Assembly: GCA_019113985.1 (NCBI GenBank)
Contig: DXGJ01000016.1
Location: 1 to 59,728, forward strand
From: Candidatus Levilactobacillus faecigallinarum
Lineage (GTDB): Bacteria > Bacillota > Bacilli > Lactobacillales > Lactobacillaceae
DNA: 59,728 bases
Direction of reading: 5' to 3'
Shown here piece after piece: positions 8,979-17,436 of the stretch (positions are counted from its first letter, which is position 1; each line of letters opens with the position of its first letter). The notes beneath the pieces are model-generated. The model made no database searches and was not told the origin of the DNA. It was given only the letters and a program-made list of their open reading frames with translations. Both the position numbers and the translations under genes were made by a program.

Positions 8979-10388
8979 TTACGCTTTGGCCGATACTGCC
9001 TGCGAACGTGTGAAGTGCATCCCCAGCCAGTAAATGACGGCCGTGATGGTCATCGCGATGAAGGTGGCGCCGACCGTGGTCGACACCAGCGCAACCTGCT
9101 TCAAACTCCAGTAAGCCACGACTCCTAGCAACCAGCTCGCTACGGCGATCCAGTTGACCCCGTGACTGTACCAGTAGGCGCCCTTGACCTTGGTGAACTC
9201 ACTCAGATGATACTGCTTCCCCTTCAAGAAGAAGTAGTCCACCAGGAAGATGGCAATTTCCGGCCCCAGGAACATCCCGATTCCGTTCAAGAAGGTCTCG
9301 AACACATCGAGGAAGCTATCCAGGTAGACCGGGATAAAAGTCACTGCGGTGGCAGCCAGGGTCACAATCCAGAGGCTGACGTTCAACGACAATTTATGGA
9401 CCATGTTGGTCAGCGCCGAGCCGGCCGACATCAAGTTGACCGCGTTGGCCGTGGTACTGGTCAAGACGATGACCAGTAAGGCCAGCACGCCCAACCCAAG
9501 CTTAGCGGCCACGGTACTAGGGTCGGAGTTGTTCGGGTCGAAGTGGTTCAGCGTAACCGCCGTTCCAATCGTCGCGAACAGCCCGATGAAGGCGAACCAG
9601 AACAGGCCGAAGTTGGCACCGAAGAAGGACGCCGTAGTGGCCGCCGACTTCTTGGCCGTGAACCGGCTAAAGTCCGACGCCGCCGTGACCCAAGCCAGGT
9701 TAAAGGCGGCCAGAGTATCGGCCGCGACCCCGGAGGTCATCCGTAGGGCGTGGGGCGGTTGCCAGCTCACGATGTCGTGGAAGGAGACCGTGCGGAAGAC
9801 TACCACGGATTCCCACAGCACGAAGATTACCACCAGGATGATGCCGATGCGTTCAATCAGACGAACCGACCGTTCGCCCATGGAAATACTCAATAAATGC
9901 AACACACTCATAATCAGAATCCCGACGATCAGTCCGAAGGTTCCCCCGGGCTTTCCGTAGAGTGGCCAGCCGAATAACTCGCCAAAAATGTAGCTAATGG
10001 AGGTCGCCGCGATAAACGTGTTGACCGCAGCCCACCCGATGAACTGCACGACGTTGATGATCGACGAGATAAAACTCCCCCGCAGACCAAATGACGCGCG
10101 CGTCAGGGCCATCGCCGGTAACCCGGTCCGGTAGCCCATGTAACTCGCCGCTGCTAATAAGAGGTACGAAATGACACCAACGATAATCAAGGTCGTCGAG
10201 GCGGTCACCAGCCCGCAGGCGGCGATTACCCCACCGATATACCAAGTTCCGTTATTCGCGTTTGCCCCAATCCACGTCGCAAACAGATCCCAATTCGACA
10301 TCCGCCGGTTCTCCCGGGGAATCGACTCGACGTGTCCAAACGTTGCTGACGCCTCTCTGTGCGCCGTCGTTTTAACCTCTTGTGCCAT
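8979..10388 (-). CDS. NCS1 family nucleobase:cation symporter (cytosine/pyrimidine permease-like)
   Basis: A 469-aa transporter with about twelve membrane segments. The conserved first segment region reads NWDLFATWIGANANNGTW, typical of NCS1 (CodB/Fur-like) permeases that import nucleobases with a cation. It sits 30 bp downstream of a deoxyribosyltransferase gene, under a PyrR-type attenuator, so a pyrimidine base such as cytosine or uracil is the likeliest substrate. Substrate cannot be read from sequence alone; other NCS1 members move purines, allantoin or hydantoins. Confidence 0.85.
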   Translation of the reverse strand: MAQEVKTTAHREASATFGHVESIPRENRRMSNWDLFATWIGANANNGTWYIGGVIAACGLVTASTTLIIVGVISYLLLAAASYMGYRTGLPAMALTRASFGLRGSFISSIINVVQFIGWAAVNTFIAATSISYIFGELFGWPLYGKPGGTFGLIVGILIMSVLHLLSISMGERSVRLIERIGIILVVIFVLWESVVVFRTVSFHDIVSWQPPHALRMTSGVAADTLAAFNLAWVTAASDFSRFTAKKSAATTASFFGANFGLFWFAFIGLFATIGTAVTLNHFDPNNSDPSTVAAKLGLGVLALLVIVLTSTTANAVNLMSAGSALTNMVHKLSLNVSLWIVTLAATAVTFIPVYLDSFLDVFETFLNGIGMFLGPEIAIFLVDYFFLKGKQYHLSEFTKVKGAYWYSHGVNWIAVASWLLGVVAYWSLKQVALVSTTVGATFIAMTITAVIYWLGMHFTRSQAVSAKA

Positions 10389-10418
10389 GCTCGCTCACCT
10401 TTCTTTTGTGGTTACTTC

Positions 10419-10859
10419 CTACAGAATCTCCCCAACAAAATCGCCCTTCGGCATGGTGGTAAAGTCATACGTCGCAAAATCCTCAGCTTGCTTGGTGTAG
10501 TAGTGCAGGCTTTCGGTGATCATTAAGTTGACCGCTTCTGGCTTCTCTTGTAAGGCCAAGATTGGCAGGTTACGCATGGTGGCAACCCCCAGCTCGTAGG
10601 CCGTCCCGGAATCCAGATTCTTGGCTTCGAAGTCCAACACGGTGACAATCACGTCAGCCGCGGCGATTTGGTCCATGTCGCGGTGGAAGATTTCGGTCGC
10701 CCACGCCTTGGTGAACTGTTCGGCCTGCGCGTCTTGGTGCAGCCGTGGTGAGTAAAAGTCTTTGACGGTTGGGTTGGCGCTGAGCGCTTGTTCCAGCCGG
10801 GTCACCCGGTCGACTTGTTCGGGACTAAAGAACGGACTTGCAACGTAGATTTGTGCCAT
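10419..10859 (-). CDS. nucleoside 2-deoxyribosyltransferase
   Basis: Transfers the 2-deoxyribosyl group between bases, a salvage reaction characteristic of lactobacilli. 146 aa, close to the usual about 155. The N-terminal MAQIYVASPFFS is the family's nucleotide-binding start, D76 lies in VTVLDF, and the nucleophilic glutamate is E89 in DSGTAYELG. The ATG at 10859 has GGAGGA 9 nt upstream; the open frame extends 11 codons further into the leader. The PyrR-type leader suggests repression when UMP/UTP is plentiful. Confidence 0.93.
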   Translation of the reverse strand: MAQIYVASPFFSPEQVDRVTRLEQALSANPTVKDFYSPRLHQDAQAEQFTKAWATEIFHRDMDQIAAADVIVTVLDFEAKNLDSGTAYELGVATMRNLPILALQEKPEAVNLMITESLHYYTKQAEDFATYDFTTMPKGDFVGEIL

Positions 10860-11022
10860 GAAAAAATTCCTCCAACTCGTTTTTTCAACCACACGGCCAT
10901 GAAAAAAGCGGCCGAATTCCGTGAGAATGTCGGCCGCTAGTCGCTAGAAAAACTCCAGCGTCCACCGCACCCTTCTTAGCCTCACGGGACTAATTTAAAA
11001 GGACTATTTGGTTGTTAGAACG
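10860..11022 (-). promoter_or_regulatory. PyrR-type attenuator leader
   Basis: On the minus strand, the conserved PyrR anti-antiterminator loop AGTCCCGTGAGGCTAAGAAG (within plus 10966-10992) matches the ARUCCnGnGAGGYU consensus. It is followed by an intrinsic terminator at 10902-10938 (GCGGCCGA / TCGGCCGC stem and six T). By known mechanism, PyrR bound with UMP stabilises the first hairpin and lets the terminator form, shutting off the deoxyribosyltransferase and permease genes. Confidence 0.85.
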
Positions 11023-11023
11023 T

Positions 11024-11052
11024 ATTATACGGACTGAAATTTCGTTCGTCAA
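11024..11052 (-). promoter_or_regulatory. promoter of the pyrimidine salvage operon
   Basis: Minus-strand TTGACG (11047-11052), 17-bp spacer, TATAAT (11024-11029), just upstream of the PyrR leader. Confidence 0.85.
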
Positions 11053-11132
11053 TGCCGTTTTTTTCGGTAGCGTTTTCGTTAAACGTTTGACTCCCCGGAT
11101 GGCGGGGATAGGATAATTTTCGGCCTTACTGG

Positions 11133-11161
11133 TTGTTCGGCCCCGACTGGCTTGCTACACT
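11133..11161 (+). promoter_or_regulatory. promoter of the PH-domain gene pair
   Basis: TTGTTC (11133-11138), 17-bp spacer, TACACT (11156-11161), 32 bp before the start codon of the first gene. Moderate match. Confidence 0.5.
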
Positions 11162-11193
11162 AGACATATCCCTGGAGAGGAGTTTTTACCTTT

Positions 11194-11670
11194 ATGCAAA
11201 CCAATACCCATCAGTTACCCCCGCGCATCAAGCGCATCTGGGGCTATAGCGCCCTAGGTAGTATCGTGGCCCTCCTAGTGATCACCGGGCTCCTGTGGCT
11301 CGCCCACCTATACTGGCACTGGACCGTCTGGCTAGCCGTTTTCGGCGGCATCCTGACGGTCATCGAACCGGTCATTGAATTCGGCCTGATACCCTACCGC
11401 TACCGGTTCACGCGTTACCAAATCACCCCAACGGCCGTGGAAATGCAATCCGGTTGGCTGTTCAAGAAACGCGTTGCCATCCCGATTGCCCGGGTCCAAA
11501 ACGTCACCCTAAACGCCGGACCGTTGCTTCAATGGCAAAAGTTGACCCAGGTCACCGTCGCGACCGCGGCCACCAGCCACACCATCGAGGGGCTCGAGCT
11601 CACGGTGGCGGAGGCCCTGCGTGACCAAATCATGCGGCTGGCCCAGGAGGCGCGCCATGACCCAGCCTAA
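11194..11670 (+). CDS. YdbS-like bacterial PH-domain (bPH2) membrane protein
   Basis: 158 aa with two adjacent N-terminal membrane segments (about 22-42 and 46-66) followed by one bacterial PH domain. The PH part shows the usual strands: YRYRFTRYQITPTAVEMQSG, then a segment ending IARVQNVTL and a helix at the end. Pairs of bPH2 proteins (YdbS/YdbT in Bacillus) are co-encoded and implicated in envelope stress or resistance to some antimicrobials. Their molecular role is not firmly known. The next gene overlaps by 14 nt. Confidence 0.82.
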   Translation: MQTNTHQLPPRIKRIWGYSALGSIVALLVITGLLWLAHLYWHWTVWLAVFGGILTVIEPVIEFGLIPYRYRFTRYQITPTAVEMQSGWLFKKRVAIPIARVQNVTLNAGPLLQWQKLTQVTVATAATSHTIEGLELTVAEALRDQIMRLAQEARHDPA

Positions 11671-13132
11671 GCATACCCATCCGTTAGGCTACGTCGACCA
11701 CACTGCCAAGCAGCTGAAAGACTACTGGTTTTTAATCATCCTAGTGGTCTGGCAGTGGGCCAGCCTCTCGCCGCTACTCCGGACCGGTGCCGTGCTGGTG
11801 GTCCTAGTCTGGCTGCTCATCTGGCCGTTATTGCAATGGTTCAGCGTGACCTACTTAATCACCCCGACCGCCATCGTGGTCCACTCGGGGATCTTCGTTC
11901 GACATCACCGGCATATTCCTTACGCCCGCCTACAAACGGTCCAACGCAAGCAGTGGTTCTACCTGCGGCCCTTCCACCTGGAGACGCTTCAGATTGAAAC
12001 CGCCAGTCACCAGGACGGCGAACCCGAAGTCAAACTCCGTGCGGTCCCGACCACGGTCGCCGATACCATCGAAGATTACCGACAGGCCGCGCAATTGGGT
12101 CCGCAACCGGCCCCAACGACCGCGGCGGCTGAACCCGTACCAGCAACACCGTCCGAAACGGTCGCCGTACCGGACGGCCCCGTTGAACACAGTTACGTCA
12201 TCGACCATCACGCGTTATCGCTGTTCGCTCTGACCAGCACCGGGGTCATCCCCCTACTGGTCGCCCTACTCTGGCTCTATGGCAAGCTACCACATAAGCT
12301 GACCGATTCGCTGATCGACGACGCGGCCCACTTCGCGTTGCCCCTCATCGTTGGTGGTGTGGTCCTGGTCCTGCTAGTAGCCTGGATCATCGCCTACCTC
12401 TGGGTCCTGATCCGCTACTACCGTTTTACCCTGACCAGTACCAGCGACCACCTGCAGATTGCCAAGGGTTTCTTCCAACGCAACACCATCTCGGCGCCGC
12501 TGGACCGGGTCCAGGCCGTGCGCTGTAAGCAAAACATTCTCCGACAGTGGCTCCACATCCAGACCATCCAGGTTCTGTTGGCCTCCAAAGCGGCAACCGG
12601 TGATAATGACCACGACCTGGTCATCCTCCCGGCGATTGACCAACAGGCCCTGTACCCCACGTTGCACCCGTTCATCGATTGGGTGCCCGCGAGTGCTCCG
12701 ACACTGACCGACCTGAAGGTCACGCCGTGGGGCCGCTGGCTGCTCTGCCGCAACGCCGTTTTGTTCGTGGCTTTGCCAGTTCTGTTGCTATGCCTGTTCC
12801 TGCGTCCCTGGGGGCTCCTCAGCCTGTTGCTCCTGCCCATCGCCATTTTACAGGGGCTATTCGCCGGCCATAACACCGGCGGCACTCGGCTGAACGACCA
12901 GCTGCTAGTCCTACAGACTGGCCACTTCTGGACTCGCGAAACCTTTTTCGTTCCCCGCGACCAGATTCAGTCGATGAAACTCACCTGGTCCGTTTGGTTG
13001 CCCAAGCACAACCTGGCGCACCTCGCCGTTAACGTCCGCCACGGCAACCACAATCAGGAAATCGAGCTCCGTTACATCCCCGCCGACCAAGCCCAAGCGC
13101 TCTACGCGTGGTACCTGGCATCGGCACGATAA
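11657..13132 (+). CDS. YdbT-like multi-PH-domain membrane protein
   Basis: 491 aa. It has three repeating units of paired membrane segments followed by a bPH2 domain: around 20-60 then a PH region with IPYARLQTVQR, around 190-260 then PLDRVQAVRCKQ, and around 370-420 then VPRDQIQSMKL. This is the YdbT layout. The ATG at 11657 (MTQPKHT) overlaps the end of the YdbS-like gene by 14 nt, so the two are translationally coupled. A linker rich in A, P and T sits near residues 145-180. Function probably parallels the partner at the membrane. Confidence 0.83.
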   Translation: MTQPKHTHPLGYVDHTAKQLKDYWFLIILVVWQWASLSPLLRTGAVLVVLVWLLIWPLLQWFSVTYLITPTAIVVHSGIFVRHHRHIPYARLQTVQRKQWFYLRPFHLETLQIETASHQDGEPEVKLRAVPTTVADTIEDYRQAAQLGPQPAPTTAAAEPVPATPSETVAVPDGPVEHSYVIDHHALSLFALTSTGVIPLLVALLWLYGKLPHKLTDSLIDDAAHFALPLIVGGVVLVLLVAWIIAYLWVLIRYYRFTLTSTSDHLQIAKGFFQRNTISAPLDRVQAVRCKQNILRQWLHIQTIQVLLASKAATGDNDHDLVILPAIDQQALYPTLHPFIDWVPASAPTLTDLKVTPWGRWLLCRNAVLFVALPVLLLCLFLRPWGLLSLLLLPIAILQGLFAGHNTGGTRLNDQLLVLQTGHFWTRETFFVPRDQIQSMKLTWSVWLPKHNLAHLAVNVRHGNHNQEIELRYIPADQAQALYAWYLASAR

Positions 13133-13169
13133 AAAGACAGGTTCTCGTTTGAGGAGAACCTGTCTTTTT
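13132..13169 (+). terminator. terminator of the PH-domain operon
   Basis: AAAAAGACAGGTTCTC / GAGAACCTGTCTTTTT stem, starting at the ydbT-like stop codon. Confidence 0.9.
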
Positions 13170-13209
13170 GTCGTTGATGTCCGCTCTGCTCCGCCGATAT
13201 CGCTGGTTG

Positions 13210-13375
13210 TTACTGGCCGCTCCGTTCCGCCGGTACCGTGGCACCGTAGTGGGCACGACTCCGAAGCTACACGAAGCCCACGTGCATCTCCGGAGCTCGG
13301 CCTTGGTGTAACCCAGCTGAGAAACGCTGGCTAACACCAACGACACCACGGTGCCACAAACCGGCTCCACTGCGC
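13210..13375 (-). repeat. structured three-way-junction repeat, copy A
   Basis: Minus-strand copy of the dispersed element. The closing stem GGCACCGTGGTG / CACTACGGTGCC is extended by GCCGGT / ACCGGC. Hairpin P2 has TTGGTGT...ACACCAA arms and hairpin P3 has CTCCGGAG / CTTCGGAG and GCACG / CGTGT arms. Linkers TCG, GGCCGAG and TCGTGCC are intact. It begins 40 bp after the YdbT-like terminator. No open frame uses it sensibly. Confidence 0.8.
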
Positions 13376-13654
13376 TGATGTTGTGGGTAATTGCTATGTA
13401 TATTTCGTGCATGATACATCAATTGCTTGCCGTCTATGGATAATTGCTCATGACATGATTTCGTCAATTATTCAAAATTTCTGATAGCTGTCAGAGTTTC
13501 AGTAATCATCTGTTCTGCAAAGATAGTGGCATCGCGCTTCTATGTGACCAATTATCAGCTAGGCTAACCAGTATATCAATTATTGGCAATGCTCGACTGG
13601 AACGTGGTAGTAACCAGCTAAAGGACTTTCGTAAGCAGTTTTCGCAATCATAGC

Positions 13655-13800
13655 GGCGCGGAGCCGACTTTGGCACCGTGGTGAAATTGTTGTAAAGCGA
13701 CATTCTTGGTCGCTTTACAACAAGGCCGAGTTCTCGAGACAAGTGGGCTACTTGGCTTGAGAATCGTGCCCACTACGGTGCCAATACTCGGCACCACCAA
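13655..13800 (+). repeat. structured three-way-junction repeat, copy B (diverged)
   Basis: Closing stem 13672-13683 with 13771-13782. P2 is a perfect 15-bp stem, 13687-13701 with 13709-13723, of different sequence from the other copies. Linker GGCCGAG is 13724-13730. P3 is 13731-13744 with 13750-13763; linker TCGTGCC is 13764-13770. The first linker is AAA rather than TCG. It is oriented opposite to copy A, 280 bp away, and followed 47 bp later by a strong terminator palindrome. Confidence 0.8.
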
Positions 13801-13846
13801 CGACAAATAGTATTCCTGACACCGACTAATGATGATGCACCAACGC

Positions 13847-13878
13847 AAAAAAGCCAACGGCATGCCGTTGGCTTTTTT
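13847..13878. terminator. perfect palindromic terminator downstream of repeat copy B
   Basis: A fully symmetric 32-bp element: A-run, AGCCAACGG arm, CATG centre, mirrored arm and T-run. It can terminate on both strands. No protein gene ends here, so it would serve a transcript crossing repeat copy B. Confidence 0.75.
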
Positions 13879-14006
13879 GTTGTCCCAGTAACGTTCCCCA
13901 ACGTTGCTGAGCTCCCCTTGAAACGTCCCCAGTTCCCCGCTGTGACGCTTCTGTGTGATGCAAAATTATCTCTACTCTTTAGCCGATTTACGTGTGAATC
14001 CCCCCA

Positions 14007-14033
14007 GGCCGCCGCACTGTGGGCGACCTTTTT
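14007..14033 (+). terminator. orphan plus-strand terminator-like hairpin
   Basis: GGCCGCC / GGGCGACC stem with a short loop, followed by TTTTT. Flanking 13880-14127 has no gene I can support. It does not serve the leftward ABC operon, whose T run would be on the other strand. Confidence 0.45.
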
Positions 14034-14127
14034 ACGGCTAACGCTCGCAGTCGTTAACCTTTATCTAAGATAGTAGCACCAATTCTCACTAGCGCTGTTA
14101 AAGAAAAGGTAAAGCTAGTTTCAACGA

Positions 14128-15054
14128 TTAGCTCTCATGACGTCGGTGCCATGTCCCCGTAAGGGGTGGCCGCCAGAGCCACCAGTACCCGAAGACCGTG
14201 GTGATGATAAACGTGACCACAGCCGGCTCCAGGTCGGTCGCATTCACCGTGAACAGTGCGGTCATGTAGACCACAAACACGATGTACACGGGAGTCCGCA
14301 GCGCCGGGAACATCAGGTATTCGCCAACGTGTTCCAGCGTCACCCGGTCATAGAGGTAGGCCCCCCAGACCAACAAAATCACGGTGACGGTTAACCAGAG
14401 GCCCACCGACAACCATTCTAATTGACTGGTTGTCCATTTAGCCAATAGTCCCTGAACAAAAGTGGCGACCCCAATCAGTGAAATCGTGAAGCCCCCCAAG
14501 GTCACCAGAAGCGACCAAGTCTGCCCCAGAATCAACGCAGCGAACCACGCGATGGCAAAGAAGCCCCAGGACATGGCCAGGTTGACCACCCAAGTAGTGA
14601 TGAATCCCGGCCAAGCGAAGTTAAACGTCATCCTGGCCGGAATGTTCAGCCAGTAAACGCCATACTGGGCGGCCATGGTCAGCACCGTAATCACCAGCAG
14701 GCCACCAAACGCCAGGGCCAATTTGGTCCAGTAAATCGTGTGTCGGCGATACCCACTGGCAAAGAGAAACTGATCGAAGTTCTCGCGCCGGTCTTGGTAG
14801 ACCAACACGATGCCCACCAGCCAATAGATGAAAACCACCCAGTAGGTGTAAAAAGAAACGCTGTACCGGGGGTCGTTATAAACCTGCCACTTGGTGATGT
14901 CCGCCGTAAAGAAGTCACTGGTGGTCATCAAAGCCTGCCAGTTGGTCGAATTCAAGATGGCCAACCCCACGCCGATAACCACGGACAAGACCAGTAGCGC
15001 CCAGAAACGGGTCCGGTAGCGCCGCCAGAGTAAACGGTTTAAGCTTTGCGTCAT
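14128..15054 (-). CDS. ABC transporter membrane protein (second permease of YtrA-regulated operon)
   Basis: 308 aa with an N-terminal MTQSLNRLLWRRYRTRFW followed by about seven hydrophobic segments and a large loop after the first one, the pattern of ABC-2 type permeases. It is clearly a paralogue of the preceding gene's product (shared LLWR.Y start, WVVFIYWLVG / LWFIYWLTG and PVYIVFVVYMT / PVYVVFVTYMT). AAAGGGG lies upstream of the ATG at 15054. It is the last gene of the GntR-ATPase-permease-permease operon. The substrate is unknown; in related operons roles in cell-wall antibiotic response are described. Confidence 0.8.
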   Translation of the reverse strand: MTQSLNRLLWRRYRTRFWALLVLSVVIGVGLAILNSTNWQALMTTSDFFTADITKWQVYNDPRYSVSFYTYWVVFIYWLVGIVLVYQDRRENFDQFLFASGYRRHTIYWTKLALAFGGLLVITVLTMAAQYGVYWLNIPARMTFNFAWPGFITTWVVNLAMSWGFFAIAWFAALILGQTWSLLVTLGGFTISLIGVATFVQGLLAKWTTSQLEWLSVGLWLTVTVILLVWGAYLYDRVTLEHVGEYLMFPALRTPVYIVFVVYMTALFTVNATDLEPAVVTFIITTVFGYWWLWRPPLTGTWHRRHES

Positions 15055-15105
15055 TTACTTCCCCCCCTTTACCGTGACGTGGCGCCGATGCCGACGATCC
15101 ATGAT

Positions 15106-16005
15106 TTACGGCCACCACAGCCAGCAATAGCCAAAGGCCGCCGAAATAATCGCAACGGACAGCGTTGGAATCAGGTACTCACCATTGCCAGCGAACAGGA
15201 AGGTCATGTACGTCACGAAGACCACGTAAACCGGTACGCGGAGGCCGGGGAACATTAAGTACTTCCCGTTGTTCTCCAGTGGCAGCCGGTTATAGAGCCA
15301 GGCACCCCAGAGAAGCAGGACCACAACGCCCGCCGTCCACACGCCGATGGTCAGCCAGTTGCGAACACTCATCGATAAGTCGTATTTCAGCGTCTGGGTG
15401 GAAATAAAGCCACCAACGCCAATCAGCGAGAAGGTGAAACCCGCTGCCGTGACCAGCAACGGCCCGGTTTGCCCAATAATCAGTGAGGCGAACCAGGTGA
15501 TAGCAAAGGCGCCTAAACTTGTCGCTAGGCCCATCGCCCAGCTGGTCAGGAGTCCCGGCCAGGCCAGGTTGATGACCACCTGTGAATCGAGTTTGAGCCA
15601 GTAGATACCGAAGTGAATCAGCGACGTCAGCACCGTCAGTGCTAGCAACGTGCCGACACCGATTAGGAGCTTGTGCCAATAAATCGCACTGCGCCGGTAA
15701 CCACTGGTAAAGAGAAACTGATTAAAGTTATCCTTGAGGTCTGACTGCATCAGCAATACCCCGGTCAACCAGTAGATGAACCACAGGCCGTTGGAGTAGA
15801 GCGCCAACGTGCCGTAACCGGCGCCACTCGAGTAAACCTCCCACTTGGTAATCTGATTTGAGAAGAGGTTGGTCCCGGGCTTAACACTCCAGCTTCCGGT
15901 ATCCGACAGGGCTAGGAACAACACCGCCAGTAACGCAATTGCCGAGATGGCCGTCAGCCGTTTGCCATAGTGCCGCCAAAGAAGTCGGGTTAAATTTTTA
16001 TTCAT
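15106..16005 (-). CDS. ABC transporter membrane protein (first permease of YtrA-regulated operon)
   Basis: 299 aa, about seven membrane segments with an extracytoplasmic loop after the first, beginning MNKNLTRLLWRHYGKR. It is a paralogue of the downstream permease, so the pair probably arose by tandem duplication and forms a heterodimeric membrane domain. It begins 13 nt after the ATPase gene's stop. The stop-to-start gap to the next permease is about 50 bp. Confidence 0.8.
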   Translation of the reverse strand: MNKNLTRLLWRHYGKRLTAISAIALLAVLFLALSDTGSWSVKPGTNLFSNQITKWEVYSSGAGYGTLALYSNGLWFIYWLTGVLLMQSDLKDNFNQFLFTSGYRRSAIYWHKLLIGVGTLLALTVLTSLIHFGIYWLKLDSQVVINLAWPGLLTSWAMGLATSLGAFAITWFASLIIGQTGPLLVTAAGFTFSLIGVGGFISTQTLKYDLSMSVRNWLTIGVWTAGVVVLLLWGAWLYNRLPLENNGKYLMFPGLRVPVYVVFVTYMTFLFAGNGEYLIPTLSVAIISAAFGYCWLWWP

Positions 16006-16018
16006 GTTTACCGTCCCC

Positions 16019-16909
16019 CTACTTCATCATTTGGTAGCCGGTGTCCGTCGCCAGGTTGGCCCGGAACAAGTCCTCCAGCGTCAACGGTAGCTCCTCGAAC
16101 AGGACCGGCTGTAACGCCCGTAACTGCTGGTCGAGGTCGGCCGTGTAGTCCGGAAAGACCACGACCAGAACCCGACCGGAGACCCGAATCAACTGACTAT
16201 TATCCTTAAGTAAGGCCGGAATCTGCTTGTCCTTAAAGACCAGTTGAACCTTTTTAGCCTTGGCCCGGACGTCTTCCAGATTGTAATCGTGAGCTAACCG
16301 GCTGTCCTTCAACAGCAGGACTCGGTCACTCAACCCGTCCAGTTCGTTCAGGTCATGGGACGAAATCAGGAAACCTTTAGTCTGGTCGGCCACCTCGTCG
16401 ATCACCATGCTGGCGATGTTCTCCCGGACGATGACGTCCAAGCCATCAAACGGTTCATCCAAGATAATGTAGGTCGCGTTAGACGTTAGCGCCAGAATCA
16501 CGTTGACCAGCGCCCGCATCCCCTTGGAGAGCCGGCGATATTGGTCCTGGGGGTCCAACTTAAAGTGGGCCAACAGGTCGCGGTACCGTTGCTGGTCAAA
16601 GCCCGTGTAAACCAGGCTGTAGAAGTCGGGCAACTCGCGCAAGCGGTAGTTGCCTAGAAAGTTGTACTGGGTGTCGATGAAGAAGAGCTGCCGTTGGTAG
16701 AGCGGCTCCCGTACCAGATCGTGATCGTCGATGGTCACACGCCCACTTTCGGGCAAGTACTGGCGACTCATGGTCCGAAATAACGTGGTTTTACCGACGC
16801 CATTTCGACCGACCAGCCCCATGATTTCCCCGGGTTGCCAGTCAAAACTAATGTCTTCAATGATGGCGCGATGGTCGATGGTTTTACTCAATTTGCTGAC
16901 ACGTAACAT
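16019..16909 (-). CDS. ABC transporter ATP-binding protein (YtrB-like)
   Basis: 296-aa ATPase. Walker A GRNGVGKTT at about residues 34-42, a shortened signature LSKGMRAL around 128-135, Walker B with catalytic Glu in YIILDEPFDGLD around 152-163, and the switch His in SSHD. A C-terminal extension of about 80 residues follows the ABC domain, as in YtrB/BcrA-type exporters. Its ATG abuts the GntR gene's stop (16909/16910). It would energise the two downstream permeases. Confidence 0.88.
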   Translation of the reverse strand: MLRVSKLSKTIDHRAIIEDISFDWQPGEIMGLVGRNGVGKTTLFRTMSRQYLPESGRVTIDDHDLVREPLYQRQLFFIDTQYNFLGNYRLRELPDFYSLVYTGFDQQRYRDLLAHFKLDPQDQYRRLSKGMRALVNVILALTSNATYIILDEPFDGLDVIVRENIASMVIDEVADQTKGFLISSHDLNELDGLSDRVLLLKDSRLAHDYNLEDVRAKAKKVQLVFKDKQIPALLKDNSQLIRVSGRVLVVVFPDYTADLDQQLRALQPVLFEELPLTLEDLFRANLATDTGYQMMK

Positions 16910-17281
16910 CTAATCAGCCTCCTCATATGCCGTTTTAATCCACCCAATGACCTCGTCGGCCGGAACGCCTAGGTAGCGAATCTCGGTCAACAACGTCTTC
17001 AGGCGCTGCTTGGTTGCGATAATCTGGGTCGTGTTGTCGGTCTCTTGGTCCGACTCCCGCACGTAGGTTCCCTTGCCGTGAACCGTCATGATGACTTGCT
17101 GGGTCTCTAATTGCTTGTAGGCCTTGCTCACCGTGTTCGGGTTCAACTGCTCTTGCCGGGCCATGTCCCGGACGGACGGCAGGCGATCGCCCGGTTGTAA
17201 GATGCCACGGACAATCTGCTGCTTGACCTTTAAGACCAGCTGCTCATAGTAGGGCAGGCTGGATCTGTCATTCACTTGCAC
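16910..17281 (-). CDS. GntR family regulator, YtrA subfamily
   Basis: 123 aa. N-terminal winged helix: PYYEQLVLKVKQQI, then the recognition region LPSVRDMARQEQLNPNTVSKAYKQLE and a wing GKGTYV at about residues 60-70. The short helical C-terminal tail marks the YtrA subfamily. I chose the GTG at 17281 (VQVNDRS), with GGGG 8 nt upstream. The frame is open to 17437, but that stretch contains the promoter and operator. It probably represses its own operon, and is the first gene with the ABC genes following directly. Confidence 0.85.
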   Translation of the reverse strand: MQVNDRSSLPYYEQLVLKVKQQIVRGILQPGDRLPSVRDMARQEQLNPNTVSKAYKQLETQQVIMTVHGKGTYVRESDQETDNTTQIIATKQRLKTLLTEIRYLGVPADEVIGWIKTAYEEAD

Positions 17282-17331
17282 GTCCTTCACCCCTTTTGTT
17301 CTATGTCCCATTCTCGTGCGACGTGTTCTGC

Positions 17332-17376
17332 GTGTACTATTATACACAGTACACTCAAAAATACAATAGGCGTTAA
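17332..17376 (-). promoter_or_regulatory. promoter with overlapping GntR operator
   Basis: Minus-strand -10 TATAAT lies inside a 23-bp inverted repeat (17332-17354) with perfect 7-bp arms GTGTACT / AGTACAC. A TTGTAT -35 hexamer sits 16 bp upstream. A repressor bound here would cover the -10 element, consistent with autorepression by the YtrA-type protein. Confidence 0.78.
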
Positions 17377-17436
17377 TACTCATGGTACCAAGCACGTATC
17401 TCTGAACACTGTGCCCCCAGATTTTCCGTTGCCCCA

